Part shown: one piece after another, positions 10,108-19,693 of the stretch
How the letters are laid out: each line of letters begins with the position of its first letter
Position numbering within the stretch: position 1 is the first letter of the stretch
Assembly: GCA_030429565.1 (NCBI GenBank)
Contig: JAUIFE010000029.1
Location: forward strand, 1-64,000
Reading direction: 5' to 3'
Length of the DNA: 64,000 nt
Origin: Holophagae bacterium
GTDB lineage: Bacteria > Acidobacteriota > Holophagae > Acanthopleuribacterales > Acanthopleuribacteraceae
Made by a program: the position numbers and the translations under genes
The notes under the pieces: model-generated
The model's input: the letters and a program-made list of their open reading frames with translations, nothing else
Databases searched by the model: none
What the model was told of the DNA's origin: nothing

Positions 10108-11307
10108 TTAAGCGGTTACCAAATCGGCAATGTAAAAACTGCCGTAGGTTCCGACGCGGTCGCGGCCGTGCAAATCGGCGGCCATGTCGGCTTGGTAGGT
10201 CAGCAACTCGCCGACCGCCACCGATTGCCCTTGGTGGTTGACCTTGATTGGATCGATAAAGTCCACTTCAAGGCCACCGCTGCGCCACAACAATCGCGCA
10301 TTGGAAGCAGAGCGATCGACGATTGCCTGCCACTCGCGCGCCAAAATATCACGCGCGGCCGCACTCAACCAGTCCATGTGGTCGAGCAACACGTAACGCG
10401 TGATTTCGCCGTCATGGGCTTCGAGAAAATCGTGAATGGTGCTGGTGTGGGTGCTGATGCGATCAATCAAGCCGCCCTTGAGCCGGTTGAAGTTCTCTTC
10501 GCGCAGGTATTCGGGACACCGCTGCGGATGGTACTCACCGGTTACATACAGCCACCAGAAGTAGTTGTCGATGGTCGGCACCAACGTGAAAACGGTTTCG
10601 ACACAGTCTTCAATGAATTTGGCAATGCCGCCTTCGTAAGTTTTTTCGATTTGCTGACGTTGCGGACGGGGCACACCAAGCATGGACAAAGTACTGTCAA
10701 GGCGCATCATGCGCCGCAACGGTCGCGTCCAAAAAGCCTCACGAACGTGTTCGTGGTAAATGGCGTGCTGCTCTTCAAGAGTTTGCGCGTTAAACAGCAT
10801 AATCAGGACATCGCGCAACTTGCGTTGGTTGATGTAGAAGTAGAGCATGCGCGCAAAGGCACCGGACGACCCATGGAAATAAAAGCTGGGTCGCAATTTG
10901 CCTTTGACGAAATAACTCGTTTTCTTGTCCCAGTAAGCGCGGTGTTCGGACGGTAATTCAGCCCGAATTTGATCGCGGTACAATGCCTGAAAATCCGGGT
11001 GGTGGCCACGGCCAAAAACCTGGAAAAAGGTTTCGAAATCCAGCGAACGAATGCCCGCCTTTTTGAGTTCAAGCAGCGCGTTTTGCCTTGGGTTCATATC
11101 AACGGCATGGATGTGTTTGGGCTGGTCAAGAACGTAGTCGAGCGCATTGCACCCGGCGGATGTGATCATCAAGATCGTGTCGTTTTCAGAGAGTTCCAGA
11201 GCTACCCGATCCAACCGTGGATCTTCCCAACAAGTGTTGTAAACCAAATTATTTTGGTGGACGAAATTAAAGATTTTGTGACTCGTCCAGTCGCCTAGTT
11301 TCTTCAT
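10108..11307 (-). CDS. btaA: BtaA-like DUF3419 protein, SAM:diacylglycerol 3-amino-3-carboxypropyltransferase
   Basis: Predicted to transfer the 3-amino-3-carboxypropyl group of S-adenosylmethionine to diacylglycerol, the first step of betaine-lipid synthesis. Family marks are the opening KIFNFVHQNNLVYNTCWEDP, the SAM site MITSAGCNALDYVL, HAVDMNPRQNALLELK, and the FYFHGSSGAFARMLY and DHMDWL segments. The frame is open much further upstream (to 11766), but similarity to the family starts only near the ATG at 11307, which gives 399 residues, a usual length; an ATG at 11343 would add 12. Followed by btaB in the same direction. Together they would replace phospholipids with phosphorus-free DGTS, typically under phosphate limitation. 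I did not see a convincing Pho box upstream. Confidence 0.85.
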   Translation of the reverse strand: MKKLGDWTSHKIFNFVHQNNLVYNTCWEDPRLDRVALELSENDTILMITSAGCNALDYVLDQPKHIHAVDMNPRQNALLELKKAGIRSLDFETFFQVFGRGHHPDFQALYRDQIRAELPSEHRAYWDKKTSYFVKGKLRPSFYFHGSSGAFARMLYFYINQRKLRDVLIMLFNAQTLEEQHAIYHEHVREAFWTRPLRRMMRLDSTLSMLGVPRPQRQQIEKTYEGGIAKFIEDCVETVFTLVPTIDNYFWWLYVTGEYHPQRCPEYLREENFNRLKGGLIDRISTHTSTIHDFLEAHDGEITRYVLLDHMDWLSAAARDILAREWQAIVDRSASNARLLWRSGGLEVDFIDPIKVNHQGQSVAVGELLTYQADMAADLHGRDRVGTYGSFYIADLVTA

Positions 11308-11803
11308 AGCCTGCGTAGTATTCCACGTTTTTATTCGGACCATTGTGAGAACTCTTAGAGAAGAATGCAAGCTGCATTTCCCGCGCCGACACTTGTTTTC
11401 GGACGATGATCGCGGCTCTCGTCCGGTCACAAACAACCGCCGTCCGAGCGCCGACCGGCCGAAACGAAAGCGGTACCGCGCACGGCACCGTAACAAACAG
11501 GTAAACGGGCATTCCCACGCGGCCCATCCTGAACGGTTTACCCACTTTTTGCAAGCCCCGGATGCGCAAGGCGTGACCAAGACACCCTCCGGCAACACCG
11601 GTATACGGCTGCAAAACCTGCAACTGCGATGGTTAAGCGCCGTCCTGGGCCTCAACCGCCGGCGGGCGATCATTGACGAAGATTTTTGCGACGCTTCGGG
11701 GCTGTCATGTCTGGAAGGAAGCGCACCGCAGCCCCCGGGCATGCACCGAACAGTCCGTCGACCCAACCCTTCTTACCTTTGATCCCCGCATGTTTCACCC
11801 ATT
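11308..11803. other. Non-coding stretch between btaA and the ABC ATPase gene
   Basis: About 500 bp with no gene I can support. Two open frames exist, the upstream extension of the btaA frame and a 145-codon plus-strand frame, but both have random-looking Arg/Pro-rich composition and no ribosome site. The btaA promoter should lie here; I see no clear -35/-10 pair. Confidence 0.5.
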
Positions 11804-13276
11804 TCAGACAGGCTTATCGCACTGCTCTGACTGGATCCCATTAGGGTCGTTGATCGCCGGCCACGCCAGCCGCTCGTCGCCGCCACCGTCCAGATCCAAG
11901 TCGTGACTGAACAACAACACCGCCGCTGATTGTTTCACGGCATAGGCCCGCAGACACTCGATCAAGGCGACACGGGCAGGCACATCAAGCGCCGACAATA
12001 ATTCGTCGGCAATCACCAAGCGCGGCCGCAACAAAAGTGCCCGCACTAACTGGCAGCGCTGCCGTTCACCGAGCGAAAAGGACGCCGGTAACCGGGAGAA
12101 TTCGAGCTCGGCCAAACCCAATTCGGCGATGGTCCGCGCAAATTCGTGCTCCAGGTCGGCAAGGTCGCGTCCTTGACGTGTCGCACTGTTTCGCAATAAT
12201 CGCCGCCACTGACGGTCCATCGGCACCAAGGGATTAAACGCCTCGTAACCGTGTTGAAACAGCCAAACAACGGCGTGGCGGCTATCAGCGTCACGCCGGC
12301 GCCACAGCAAGGCGCTCGGTCGTCCGTCGATTTGTATATGCCCGTCACAAAAGGCCTGGCCGGGAAAGCCGGTAAGTGCCCGCGCCACGGTGGTTTTGCC
12401 ACTCCCGGAAGGCGCGGCCAACCAATACAACCGTCCTGGTTGCAACACAAACGACCAATCGCGCACCAAAGCTTGCCTGTCGTAGCCGACGGTTAATGCT
12501 GAAACGGACAAAACGGATTCGCTCTCGGCCCGAGCCGCCGGCGCGGCGGCAGTCGCACGGGCCTTAAGCCGTTGCCAAGCATCAACCAAGCGTTGGTGGG
12601 CACCGGCCGTCGGTTGACTTAGGAAGGTTTCTCGATCACCGTGAAACACAAGGGTGCCGCGGTCAATGAGCAGCACCTGGCGGGCCATTTCCTCTAAAAG
12701 CCGTATTTGGTGGGTCACAAAAATCAAGGTAAAGCCGTAGACCTGCGCTTTTTGTTTGAGTAGGGCGACCGTGCGACGTTCCGTGGCACGATCCAAGGAA
12801 GCAGCCGGCTCATCGCACACCAACCAACGCGGCCGCCGCACCAGAATCAGCGCCAACATGACGCGCTGGCGCTGGCCACCGGACAACTGAGCTGGGAAAC
12901 GTGAAAACAGTGTCTCTGGATCCAAATCGAGATCGGCGAGCACCGCGGCGGCCTGTGACCGCCAAGTGCGGCCGAGACCGAGTTCGCGAAAATGATTGGC
13001 GACGGTGAGTGCCGGTGTTAAACCACCGCCGGGATCTTGGATCATATAGTAAGCACCAACGGCGGGAGAAAAGGTAGCCGGCACACCCAAACCGCCAAAC
13101 AAAGCCTTTAAAAACAAAGACTTACCCGCACCACTAGCGCCCATCACGGCGGTATGACAACCGGCTTGCCAAGATAGCCGGGGAAGATCGAGCAGCGGCC
13201 GGCCGCCGGCGCTGCGCAAACGTATGGCGCCGCTGGTCAGCGTTGTCGGGTTGGCTGGGCTCGCAATGGACGTCAA
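11804..13276 (-). CDS. ABC transporter ATPase with two fused nucleotide-binding domains (Dpp/Opp/Nik-like), no permease nearby
   Basis: Two ABC ATPase domains in one 490-residue chain. Domain 1: Walker A GASGAGKS near residue 46, signature LSGGQRQR near 130, Walker B LVCDEPAASLD near 155, H-loop VTHQ. Domain 2: Walker A APSGSGKTT near 290, a degenerate signature FSLGERQR near 397, Walker B LVIADELLSALD near 422, H-loop SHDLD. The arrangement matches fused DppD/DppF or NikD/NikE ATPases that energise peptide or nickel import, but no permease or binding protein is in the window. The start is a TTG that overlaps the stop of the upstream histidine kinase by 4 nt (TTGA), with GGAG about 10 nt upstream, so expression is probably coupled to the kinase. 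The ATPase might therefore serve a kinase-linked role rather than transport. Confidence 0.85.
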   Translation of the reverse strand: MTSIASPANPTTLTSGAIRLRSAGGRPLLDLPRLSWQAGCHTAVMGASGAGKSLFLKALFGGLGVPATFSPAVGAYYMIQDPGGGLTPALTVANHFRELGLGRTWRSQAAAVLADLDLDPETLFSRFPAQLSGGQRQRVMLALILVRRPRWLVCDEPAASLDRATERRTVALLKQKAQVYGFTLIFVTHQIRLLEEMARQVLLIDRGTLVFHGDRETFLSQPTAGAHQRLVDAWQRLKARATAAAPAARAESESVLSVSALTVGYDRQALVRDWSFVLQPGRLYWLAAPSGSGKTTVARALTGFPGQAFCDGHIQIDGRPSALLWRRRDADSRHAVVWLFQHGYEAFNPLVPMDRQWRRLLRNSATRQGRDLADLEHEFARTIAELGLAELEFSRLPASFSLGERQRCQLVRALLLRPRLVIADELLSALDVPARVALIECLRAYAVKQSAAVLLFSHDLDLDGGGDERLAWPAINDPNGIQSEQCDKPV

Positions 13277-16200
13277 GCAATCGGCTCCAATCGTTTGGAC
13301 AAGACGGTGTCGAGCGCATCGTCACGGCTGTCGTCCCCGTCCGGGGGCGGCTCGGCAATCAGCAGTTCAAGTCGCACCACCGTACCATGGCCGGGACCGT
13401 CACTGTGGATGGAAATCGCGCCGCCCATCTCGCGCATCACATTGGCACAGTAGTGCAAACCAAAACCAGACCCCTGCTCTTTGGTGGTAAATCCTTGGTG
13501 GAAGACATCGCCGATGACGTCCTCCGGGATGCCGATTCCGTTGTCGCGTACTTCGAGAAACACGCGATCCCGCTCCTCGGTCAAGCCGGTTCGCAGTGAA
13601 AATAAGCGTTTGTGGGCGTTGGGCTCGAGGGCATCGACGGCGTTGTTGACCAGGCTGACAACCACGCGAATGAACTTGGACTTTTGCACCTTAATCTGCG
13701 GAATCACCCCATACTCGCGTGCAACCTGAACTCTTTTCGAGTCAACAATATAGCGTTCGAGCTGCATGACCTCTTCCAAGGTTCCATGCAAATCGACAAC
13801 CTCGCTCAAACCCTCCATAGCGACATAGTCTTGTTGTGCGCGGACCACCCCGTTGAGGCGGGCGATGTGTTCCTCAACCAGCTTGAGCTCGCCCAGCATT
13901 TCGTTTTGAATGGCGGCGATTTTACGGCCGGTTTCCAAAAAGGCCGGCGCCACCATGGCCCCGCGTGGTTGGTTTAGAATGAAGTCGTTAAGGTCGTCGC
14001 GATGCTCGTCCAGTAGCAGCAACATGCGATCGAGAAAATCAAAGGCACGCGAATCCAGTTTCGAGCGCAAAATGCCGACCGAGGTATTGAGACTGTTGAG
14101 CGTATTGCCCACGCTGTGGAGAACGTTGGTCGCGATTTCGGACATGCCGGCATGGTGAGCGGCGTCCAACAGCAAGCGCTGGGTTTCCCGTAAATGCCGC
14201 GCCGAGTAGGTCGCTTCGTGGAACAATTTCGCCTTGGCAATGGCGGTGATCGCGTGTTCTCGGTAACGCGCCAGCTTGGCGAGGTCGGCGTGATGAAACA
14301 CTTCTTCCTGGGAAAAGTTTTCGAAGACGAGCAAGTCCTCAAGATATTCACGTGAAGACACCGTCATGATCAGCATCGACTTGGCACGCGGTTGCCCATA
14401 AAACTTGGGCAGATCGGGAACATTGACACTCGGACTAATCATGACGTGGACGCCGGGTTGCAACTCTTCGGTGTGATCCAAATAACGCCGATGAATTTCG
14501 TCGCGCGAGAACTGCAACCGACCGAGCACGTCACAGGCAATGCCCTCGACGTCGGCACAGCGAAAAAGCTGTGATTGGTGGTCGAAGATAAGGACGATAC
14601 CCCGTTCAGCCTCCTGCACCAACTTCATGCCGTGTAGCAGCAAAGCGTGCAGCAAAGACTCCTCGTTGACCTCGCGGTTGATGGCATTGACAATTTGATC
14701 CAAGGTCACCAATTCATTGTTTTTCTCACCCAACTCCTGGTTTTTCTGCTGGAGTTCGGCGGTTCGTTCCGCGACGGTCTCAGCCAATTCGGCACGCCGC
14801 TGGTTGAGCCCGCGAATGCGCAGCATGGGAATGCCGGTCACCAGGGTAAAAACCAGCACCCCGTAAAGGACATAAGCCCACCACGTCATCCAAATCGGCG
14901 GCACCACCTTCATGACCAAATCGAGGCCGTGATCGTTCCAAACCTGATCGTTGTTACTGGCGCGTACCTGGAAACGATAGGTCCCCGAATCGAGATTGGT
15001 GTAGGTCACGTGGTTGGTGGTCCCCATCGGCACCCATTCGTCGCGAAAACCCAGTAACCGAATGGCATATTGGTTCTTCTGCGGGTTGGTATAGTCGAGC
15101 GCGGCATATTCGAGGGTGATCATGTCGTCTTGGTAGGAGAGTTCGATTTCATCGGTCTCCCAAAAGGCACGCGGCAGGTCAAAGGGCTTCTCAAGGCCCC
15201 TAAAATCGGTGAGTATCACGGGTGGGACAAAAGGATTGTCGCGCACATCACTCGGTAAAAAGCGGTTAAAACCGTTGCGCCCACCGAAGTACAGGTAACC
15301 GTCGGCGTCTTTGAACGCGGCGTTGCGGTTAAAGTCGTTGTCCTGCAAACCGTCGAAAATATCGTAACCGCGAAAGGTGTCCCGCTCAGGCCGATAAACG
15401 GCCAGTCCGTTATTGGTCGCGATCCAAACAGCGCCACCGTCGTCCACCAAAAGGCCGTGGATGATATTGCTAGGCAGGCCGTCCGCGGTAAAAAATCGCC
15501 GAAACGAGGCATGTGTCAAATCCAGGAGATTAAGGCCAGATTCCGTGCCGACCCACACCTGGCCGTCGCTTTGTTCCGCGGTGCAGAAAACGGTGTTATC
15601 GGAAAGCGAACGGGCATCGCCCAGCACCTCGGTAAAACGCTGCACCTTTCGGCGCGTCACGTCGAAATGGAACAAGCCACGGTTGGTCCCAAGCCACAAC
15701 AGTCCATCACGCCCTTCCTCTAAGCTGTAAACCCGCGCTCCGTCAAAGCGCACTTTCAAAAAGGGGTCGTTGTTGACGTTGTTAAAACGCGGCGGGATCA
15801 CGGTCGGATCAAAGGTATTTAACCCCTGATCGGTACCAACCCAACCGCGACCGGTCCGATCAAACATCAGCGAACGCACGCGGTTATGACTCAAGCTAGC
15901 GGGTTGGGAAGGATCGTGGAGAAAAGCCTGGAAGGTACCCGCCGCTTCGTCAAAACGCTGTAGGCCGTCCGAATAGGTGCCGATCCACAGGCGGCCGTCC
16001 TTGGATTCGGCAATGGTTCGCACCACGTTTTCACCGGAGCCGGTGACCATCGCGACATCGAACTGGCGCGCGCGCTCATCGGCCAGGTTAAACAAATGGA
16101 GGCCGCCGCGAAAGGTCCCCACCCAAAAACGACCTTTGGAATCCCTGAACAAAGCGCCGACCTCGCTGCTTTGGAGACCATTCGATGTGTTGGGATCGCG

Positions 16201-17313
16201 GCGATAGCGCTTAAACTTGCGCGGTTTCAAATCCGTCTTGTGTAAGCCATTCAGCGTAGCAATCCAAAGTACCCCACTGCGATCTTGGAACAGGTGCTCA
16301 ATGTTGCCGTTCGACAGCGCGTAAGGATCCCGTGGATCGGGCTGGTAGTGAAGGGGCGGTTCGCCCGTATCCAGTATGCACCACAAGCCCCCGCCGATGG
16401 TGCCAACCCACAAGCGACCCTCTCGATCCTCGAACATGGTGCGTACACTGCAGCGGTTGGCATCGATACAGGTCTGAGGATCGGCGAGAAACCGTTCAAA
16501 ATCGTCACTTTCCTCGCGAAACCGACTCATCCCGTAACGCGTACCGACCCATAGCCGACCGCGCCGATCACGCAATAGTATTTTGGTTAGGTCACTGCTC
16601 AAACTGTTGGGATCTTCGGCACGATGGCGGTAAACGCGCACAACCTTGCCAAGCCGGATATCGAACAGGCGTAACCCTTGGTCGCAGGCGACCCACAACA
16701 TGCCGGCATCCCCCGCCGCAATGGACCACACACGCCCACTGGTGGTGTCGCCGGCCTCGGGGCCGTCGATGCTGTAGCGCGTGACGCGGCCGGTTGCCAA
16801 ATCGAGCCGATTCAGGCCCTGGCTGTAGGTTCCTACCCACAGGGTTTCCCGGTTTTCCAAAAACAAACACTGGATGCGGTTTTCCGACAGGGTTTCTGGA
16901 TTATTTTGCTGGTGCTTGAAATGCGTAAATTGCTCCAAGGCTGGATCGAATAAATTGAGGCCGCCGCCCCAGGTACCGACCCATATGCGCCCATCTGGAT
17001 GTTCCACCATACGCCCGGTCGAGGAAAAAGAAACCGAAGTGGGGTCGGTGTAGTCGTGATGATACGCATTGAATTGGTAGCCGTCGAAACGGTTCAGGCC
17101 GCCGGTGGTGGAAATCCACAACAACCCGCGCCGGTCCTGTAACACGCCGTAAATGGTATTGCTGGAGAGCCCGTCGCGAATACTAAAACGTTCGAACTTT
17201 AATTTTTCTAAATCTTTGCGATCAAGCTCACTCGCCGACAGCCACGGCGCCACCCACAGACACACCAACGACCACCACAGCAAGCGTCGCAGCGAGCCCG
17301 TCACCAAAACCAT
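13273..17313 (-). CDS. Reg_prop/Y_Y_Y ligand-binding sensor histidine kinase (about 1346 aa)
   Basis: A large membrane sensor kinase. After a signal segment (residues about 8-30) come some 14 beta-propeller repeats of the Reg_prop type (GLSSNTIYGVLQDRRGLLWIST, then many D-G-x-(L/I)-W-(V/I)-G-T units) to about residue 720, a Y_Y_Y domain with the YTNPQKNQYAIRLLGF segment, a transmembrane helix near 813, a coiled coil, and a GAF-like region. The phospho-acceptor region is the unusual ATNVLHSVGNTLNSL motif near residue 1066 instead of a classical HExxNPL box. The HATPase domain has NNAVDAL, DNGIGIP and GFGLHYCANVM. There is no receiver domain or adjacent response regulator. The ATG at 17313 gives a good signal peptide; the frame is open to 17385. 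It probably senses an extracellular polymer or sugar; its 3' end overlaps the ABC ATPase start. Confidence 0.88.
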   Translation of the reverse strand: MVLVTGSLRRLLWWSLVCLWVAPWLSASELDRKDLEKLKFERFSIRDGLSSNTIYGVLQDRRGLLWISTTGGLNRFDGYQFNAYHHDYTDPTSVSFSSTGRMVEHPDGRIWVGTWGGGLNLFDPALEQFTHFKHQQNNPETLSENRIQCLFLENRETLWVGTYSQGLNRLDLATGRVTRYSIDGPEAGDTTSGRVWSIAAGDAGMLWVACDQGLRLFDIRLGKVVRVYRHRAEDPNSLSSDLTKILLRDRRGRLWVGTRYGMSRFREESDDFERFLADPQTCIDANRCSVRTMFEDREGRLWVGTIGGGLWCILDTGEPPLHYQPDPRDPYALSNGNIEHLFQDRSGVLWIATLNGLHKTDLKPRKFKRYRRDPNTSNGLQSSEVGALFRDSKGRFWVGTFRGGLHLFNLADERARQFDVAMVTGSGENVVRTIAESKDGRLWIGTYSDGLQRFDEAAGTFQAFLHDPSQPASLSHNRVRSLMFDRTGRGWVGTDQGLNTFDPTVIPPRFNNVNNDPFLKVRFDGARVYSLEEGRDGLLWLGTNRGLFHFDVTRRKVQRFTEVLGDARSLSDNTVFCTAEQSDGQVWVGTESGLNLLDLTHASFRRFFTADGLPSNIIHGLLVDDGGAVWIATNNGLAVYRPERDTFRGYDIFDGLQDNDFNRNAAFKDADGYLYFGGRNGFNRFLPSDVRDNPFVPPVILTDFRGLEKPFDLPRAFWETDEIELSYQDDMITLEYAALDYTNPQKNQYAIRLLGFRDEWVPMGTTNHVTYTNLDSGTYRFQVRASNNDQVWNDHGLDLVMKVVPPIWMTWWAYVLYGVLVFTLVTGIPMLRIRGLNQRRAELAETVAERTAELQQKNQELGEKNNELVTLDQIVNAINREVNEESLLHALLLHGMKLVQEAERGIVLIFDHQSQLFRCADVEGIACDVLGRLQFSRDEIHRRYLDHTEELQPGVHVMISPSVNVPDLPKFYGQPRAKSMLIMTVSSREYLEDLLVFENFSQEEVFHHADLAKLARYREHAITAIAKAKLFHEATYSARHLRETQRLLLDAAHHAGMSEIATNVLHSVGNTLNSLNTSVGILRSKLDSRAFDFLDRMLLLLDEHRDDLNDFILNQPRGAMVAPAFLETGRKIAAIQNEMLGELKLVEEHIARLNGVVRAQQDYVAMEGLSEVVDLHGTLEEVMQLERYIVDSKRVQVAREYGVIPQIKVQKSKFIRVVVSLVNNAVDALEPNAHKRLFSLRTGLTEERDRVFLEVRDNGIGIPEDVIGDVFHQGFTTKEQGSGFGLHYCANVMREMGGAISIHSDGPGHGTVVRLELLIAEPPPDGDDSRDDALDTVLSKRLEPIA

Positions 17314-17586
17314 CTCACGCCGCCTTGACCCGGCGATCACCATCCAACCGCACCGACCGTTCGACGACGGCACCGCCGACCGCACTCAAGCGAACCGCAC
17401 AACGATGGTAAAAGGGGCGAAAGGTAATCAAAGGGTACTCCACGGCAAGGTCAAACGCAGGACCGAGGGTGCCGACGCTTGGTCCCGACGTCGACCACCC
17501 CAACAAACAACATATCGTCTAGAGAATGGGTCCGGTTGAGAATTAGATGGGGATTTGGTGAAGTAACAACTTGATAGTGCGTCGGT

Positions 17587-19083
17587 TTAGCGAACGCCGG
17601 AACGGTTATCGGCGGCGACAATCGACCAGGCGACATCTTCAAAAACGGCCCGCACAGCGGGATCGACGATTAACCAATCCGGCTCGCCAAAGGGCCCGAG
17701 AAAATCGGTTTTCATTTCGGACGGGCAGCGCTTGTAAAGTGTGGCGTATTGAACCATGGCAATAAAGTAATTACCCAGGCGCGTCATGTGAATATCATCC
17801 ACGAAAATGCTGCCGCGCACGTCGGCGATGCCCGGCACCTGGCCGGCCTCGATGCGTCGGCGTAATTCAGCGAGCGCGGGCCCGGCCGGCACGATCAGCG
17901 GCGTTGCCGCATTGGGATGCGCTGCACCCGCTGCATCGGCAATTTGCTCCCAATAGATTCGTTCATCCTCAATTTGGCCAAACCAATCGTCCACAATCAA
18001 TTCAGGCCAGGTTTGGTAAATGTAAAGCACCGCTTCCGGGTTGCCTTGCAACACTAAGCCATAGTACTGCGGTGCATAAATCACGGCGTCGGTAATGTGA
18101 TTGGTGATCGGCAACGCCTCGGTGATCACCAGGTGGTCGTAGTTCCCGCTCGGCAGTTCCTGGGTGAAATTTGAGCCGTGCGCTTCGTTACCGCGATCCC
18201 AGATCCACTTAAGCGGTGCGCCGATGATGAAACTGAGGTTTTGCGTGTGCTGGTGACCCAGGTCTTTGGCCATCTCTTCAAGTAAAAAGGGAAAATCCCA
18301 GCCAACCAAGCTGTGGCCGATAAAAAAGGCGCCGAGTTGGCGGGTATCGCCGGGATTGCACAGCGTGGGCGCAAGCGTGCGCGCCGCGACGGCGGTGGCG
18401 GCGTTTTGCCAGAGCAAGGTCGACTGCCAATTGCCACGCAAAGCGGTGACGGCCAAAGCTTGCTCGGCGGAAATTTCGTACCAACTATCGGCACGCGTCA
18501 CGAAAGGTTCGCCTACGAGATAAACACCTTTGGCATTGGCGGCAAGGCCGGCAACGGCGGTGGTTTCAGCCAGAAGTAGGCCGTTCCCGTCATACTGACG
18601 CAAAAGGACATCGGTCGCACCGGCGCCGGTGTTAACCACGGCAAACCCGTCCCAAGCTTGTTCGGGGTTGCCGGGATAGAAACGCCAAGCACGCGAAACC
18701 TCGGTGGTGGCCGGCACCTGAGCGGGCGTGGCGGAAGCGAGATTCTTCAAACGGTAGGCCGCGGTCACGGCTAGGGAAGAATGATGATCGAAAGTCACAT
18801 GGCCGACTTGATTAGACCCAAACAAGGTCTCACTGTCCTGGAAAACCGTCACACCGGCGGATAGATCGCGGGTCACGGAAGTCAAAAAGCGCCCATCGGC
18901 GCTGTAAGCGTTTAGCGTTAACTGCTGGGTCGTATCGCTGAGATTGGCCAAATTGAGCTGTGTCTCAAATCCGCCTGATGCACTGGTAACGTGAACAATC
19001 CGACCAGTTTGTGCCACGACATGGCAAAAGAACGTGGCTGCAACGACCATCGCAACCCGACATAAAAACGCCGCCCGATTCAT
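17587..19083 (-). CDS. Secreted protein with beta-rich N-terminal half and SGNH-hydrolase-like C-terminal half
   Basis: A 498-residue exported protein: the signal peptide is MNRAAFLCRVAMVVAATFFCHVVAQ, and the ATG at 19083 follows a clear AGGAGA. The first about 240 residues are two similar beta-rich modules (LNLANLSDTTQQLTLNAYSADG and VVNTGAGATDVLLRQYDGNG), the kind of repeat found in Acidobacteria surface proteins. The second half begins AFFIGHSLVGWDFP: a G-x-S-L block I with the candidate nucleophile Ser near residue 257. It ends with DDIHMTRLGNYF near 429, which fits the D-x-x-H block V of SGNH/GDSL esterases. Blocks II and III are not obvious. It might be an esterase or deacetylase acting on extracellular polysaccharide; activity is inferred only from these two blocks. 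Confidence 0.7.
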   Translation of the reverse strand: MNRAAFLCRVAMVVAATFFCHVVAQTGRIVHVTSASGGFETQLNLANLSDTTQQLTLNAYSADGRFLTSVTRDLSAGVTVFQDSETLFGSNQVGHVTFDHHSSLAVTAAYRLKNLASATPAQVPATTEVSRAWRFYPGNPEQAWDGFAVVNTGAGATDVLLRQYDGNGLLLAETTAVAGLAANAKGVYLVGEPFVTRADSWYEISAEQALAVTALRGNWQSTLLWQNAATAVAARTLAPTLCNPGDTRQLGAFFIGHSLVGWDFPFLLEEMAKDLGHQHTQNLSFIIGAPLKWIWDRGNEAHGSNFTQELPSGNYDHLVITEALPITNHITDAVIYAPQYYGLVLQGNPEAVLYIYQTWPELIVDDWFGQIEDERIYWEQIADAAGAAHPNAATPLIVPAGPALAELRRRIEAGQVPGIADVRGSIFVDDIHMTRLGNYFIAMVQYATLYKRCPSEMKTDFLGPFGEPDWLIVDPAVRAVFEDVAWSIVAADNRSGVR

Positions 19084-19279
19084 AAACCCATCTCCTGTAG
19101 CGGTTCCCAATTCCGAAATCCCGGCGCAAGCCTTGTCGCGTGGATGTCGAACTTACGCGACAGACACCGACCAAAAGGGTTACCCCGACCAAGCCGAACC
19201 ACCTTATGCGGCGGCCGACCTTTTCAATATAACAGGAGACGGCGTTTGGTGAGCGCTTGCAGGCGGCGCGCCAAACACC

Positions 19280-19693
19280 TTAGTGGCGCTTGAACAGACT
19301 GCAAAGCAGTTCAAGCTCCGTAGCAATCGCTCGTTTGAAGGGTGCTTCGTGAAAGCTAAGCCGCACCAGGTCGCCGGCCAGTTCATCGAGAATCTCGCCG
19401 TGCGTGCGTTGCAATTGGGCCAGGAATGACGGCCGCCGCTCTAGATCTTCGCGCAACATGCGCGCGCCGGCCAACACCAAGGACCAGCCCTCTTCTTCCT
19501 TAATGGCTTTGCGCATATCAAGCACAATGGCGAGCGCAAGCGTTTCATCGACTTCAAGCATAGCGTCGACCTCGATTCGGTTGAGTTCTTGTTGCGAGAT
19601 CACCTGTCGATCTTGATGCGTGCGAGAAAAGGCCGAGTCGCGTTCGTTCATTTGTAGCTCGATACTCTTGAGCAGCTCTTCGAAGACAACCAT
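19280..19693 (-). CDS. Hypothetical helical cytoplasmic protein (137 aa)
   Basis: Not recognised. It is mostly alpha-helical and strongly charged, with no signal peptide or membrane segment and no cysteines apart from one near the C-terminus (LLCSLFKRH). The ATG at 19693 is preceded by CAGGAGAGGG, an excellent ribosome site, which argues for a real gene. It is transcribed away from the PKS-like gene; the two share a 709-bp divergent intergenic region. The downstream secreted SGNH-like gene is 196 bp away on the same strand. Confidence 0.6.
   Translation of the reverse strand: MVVFEELLKSIELQMNERDSAFSRTHQDRQVISQQELNRIEVDAMLEVDETLALAIVLDMRKAIKEEEGWSLVLAGARMLREDLERRPSFLAQLQRTHGEILDELAGDLVRLSFHEAPFKRAIATELELLCSLFKRH

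Noticed and set aside
11345..11782. Plus-strand open frame of 145 codons between btaA and the ABC gene
   Set aside because: Arg/Pro-rich random composition, no ribosome site, no family resemblance.
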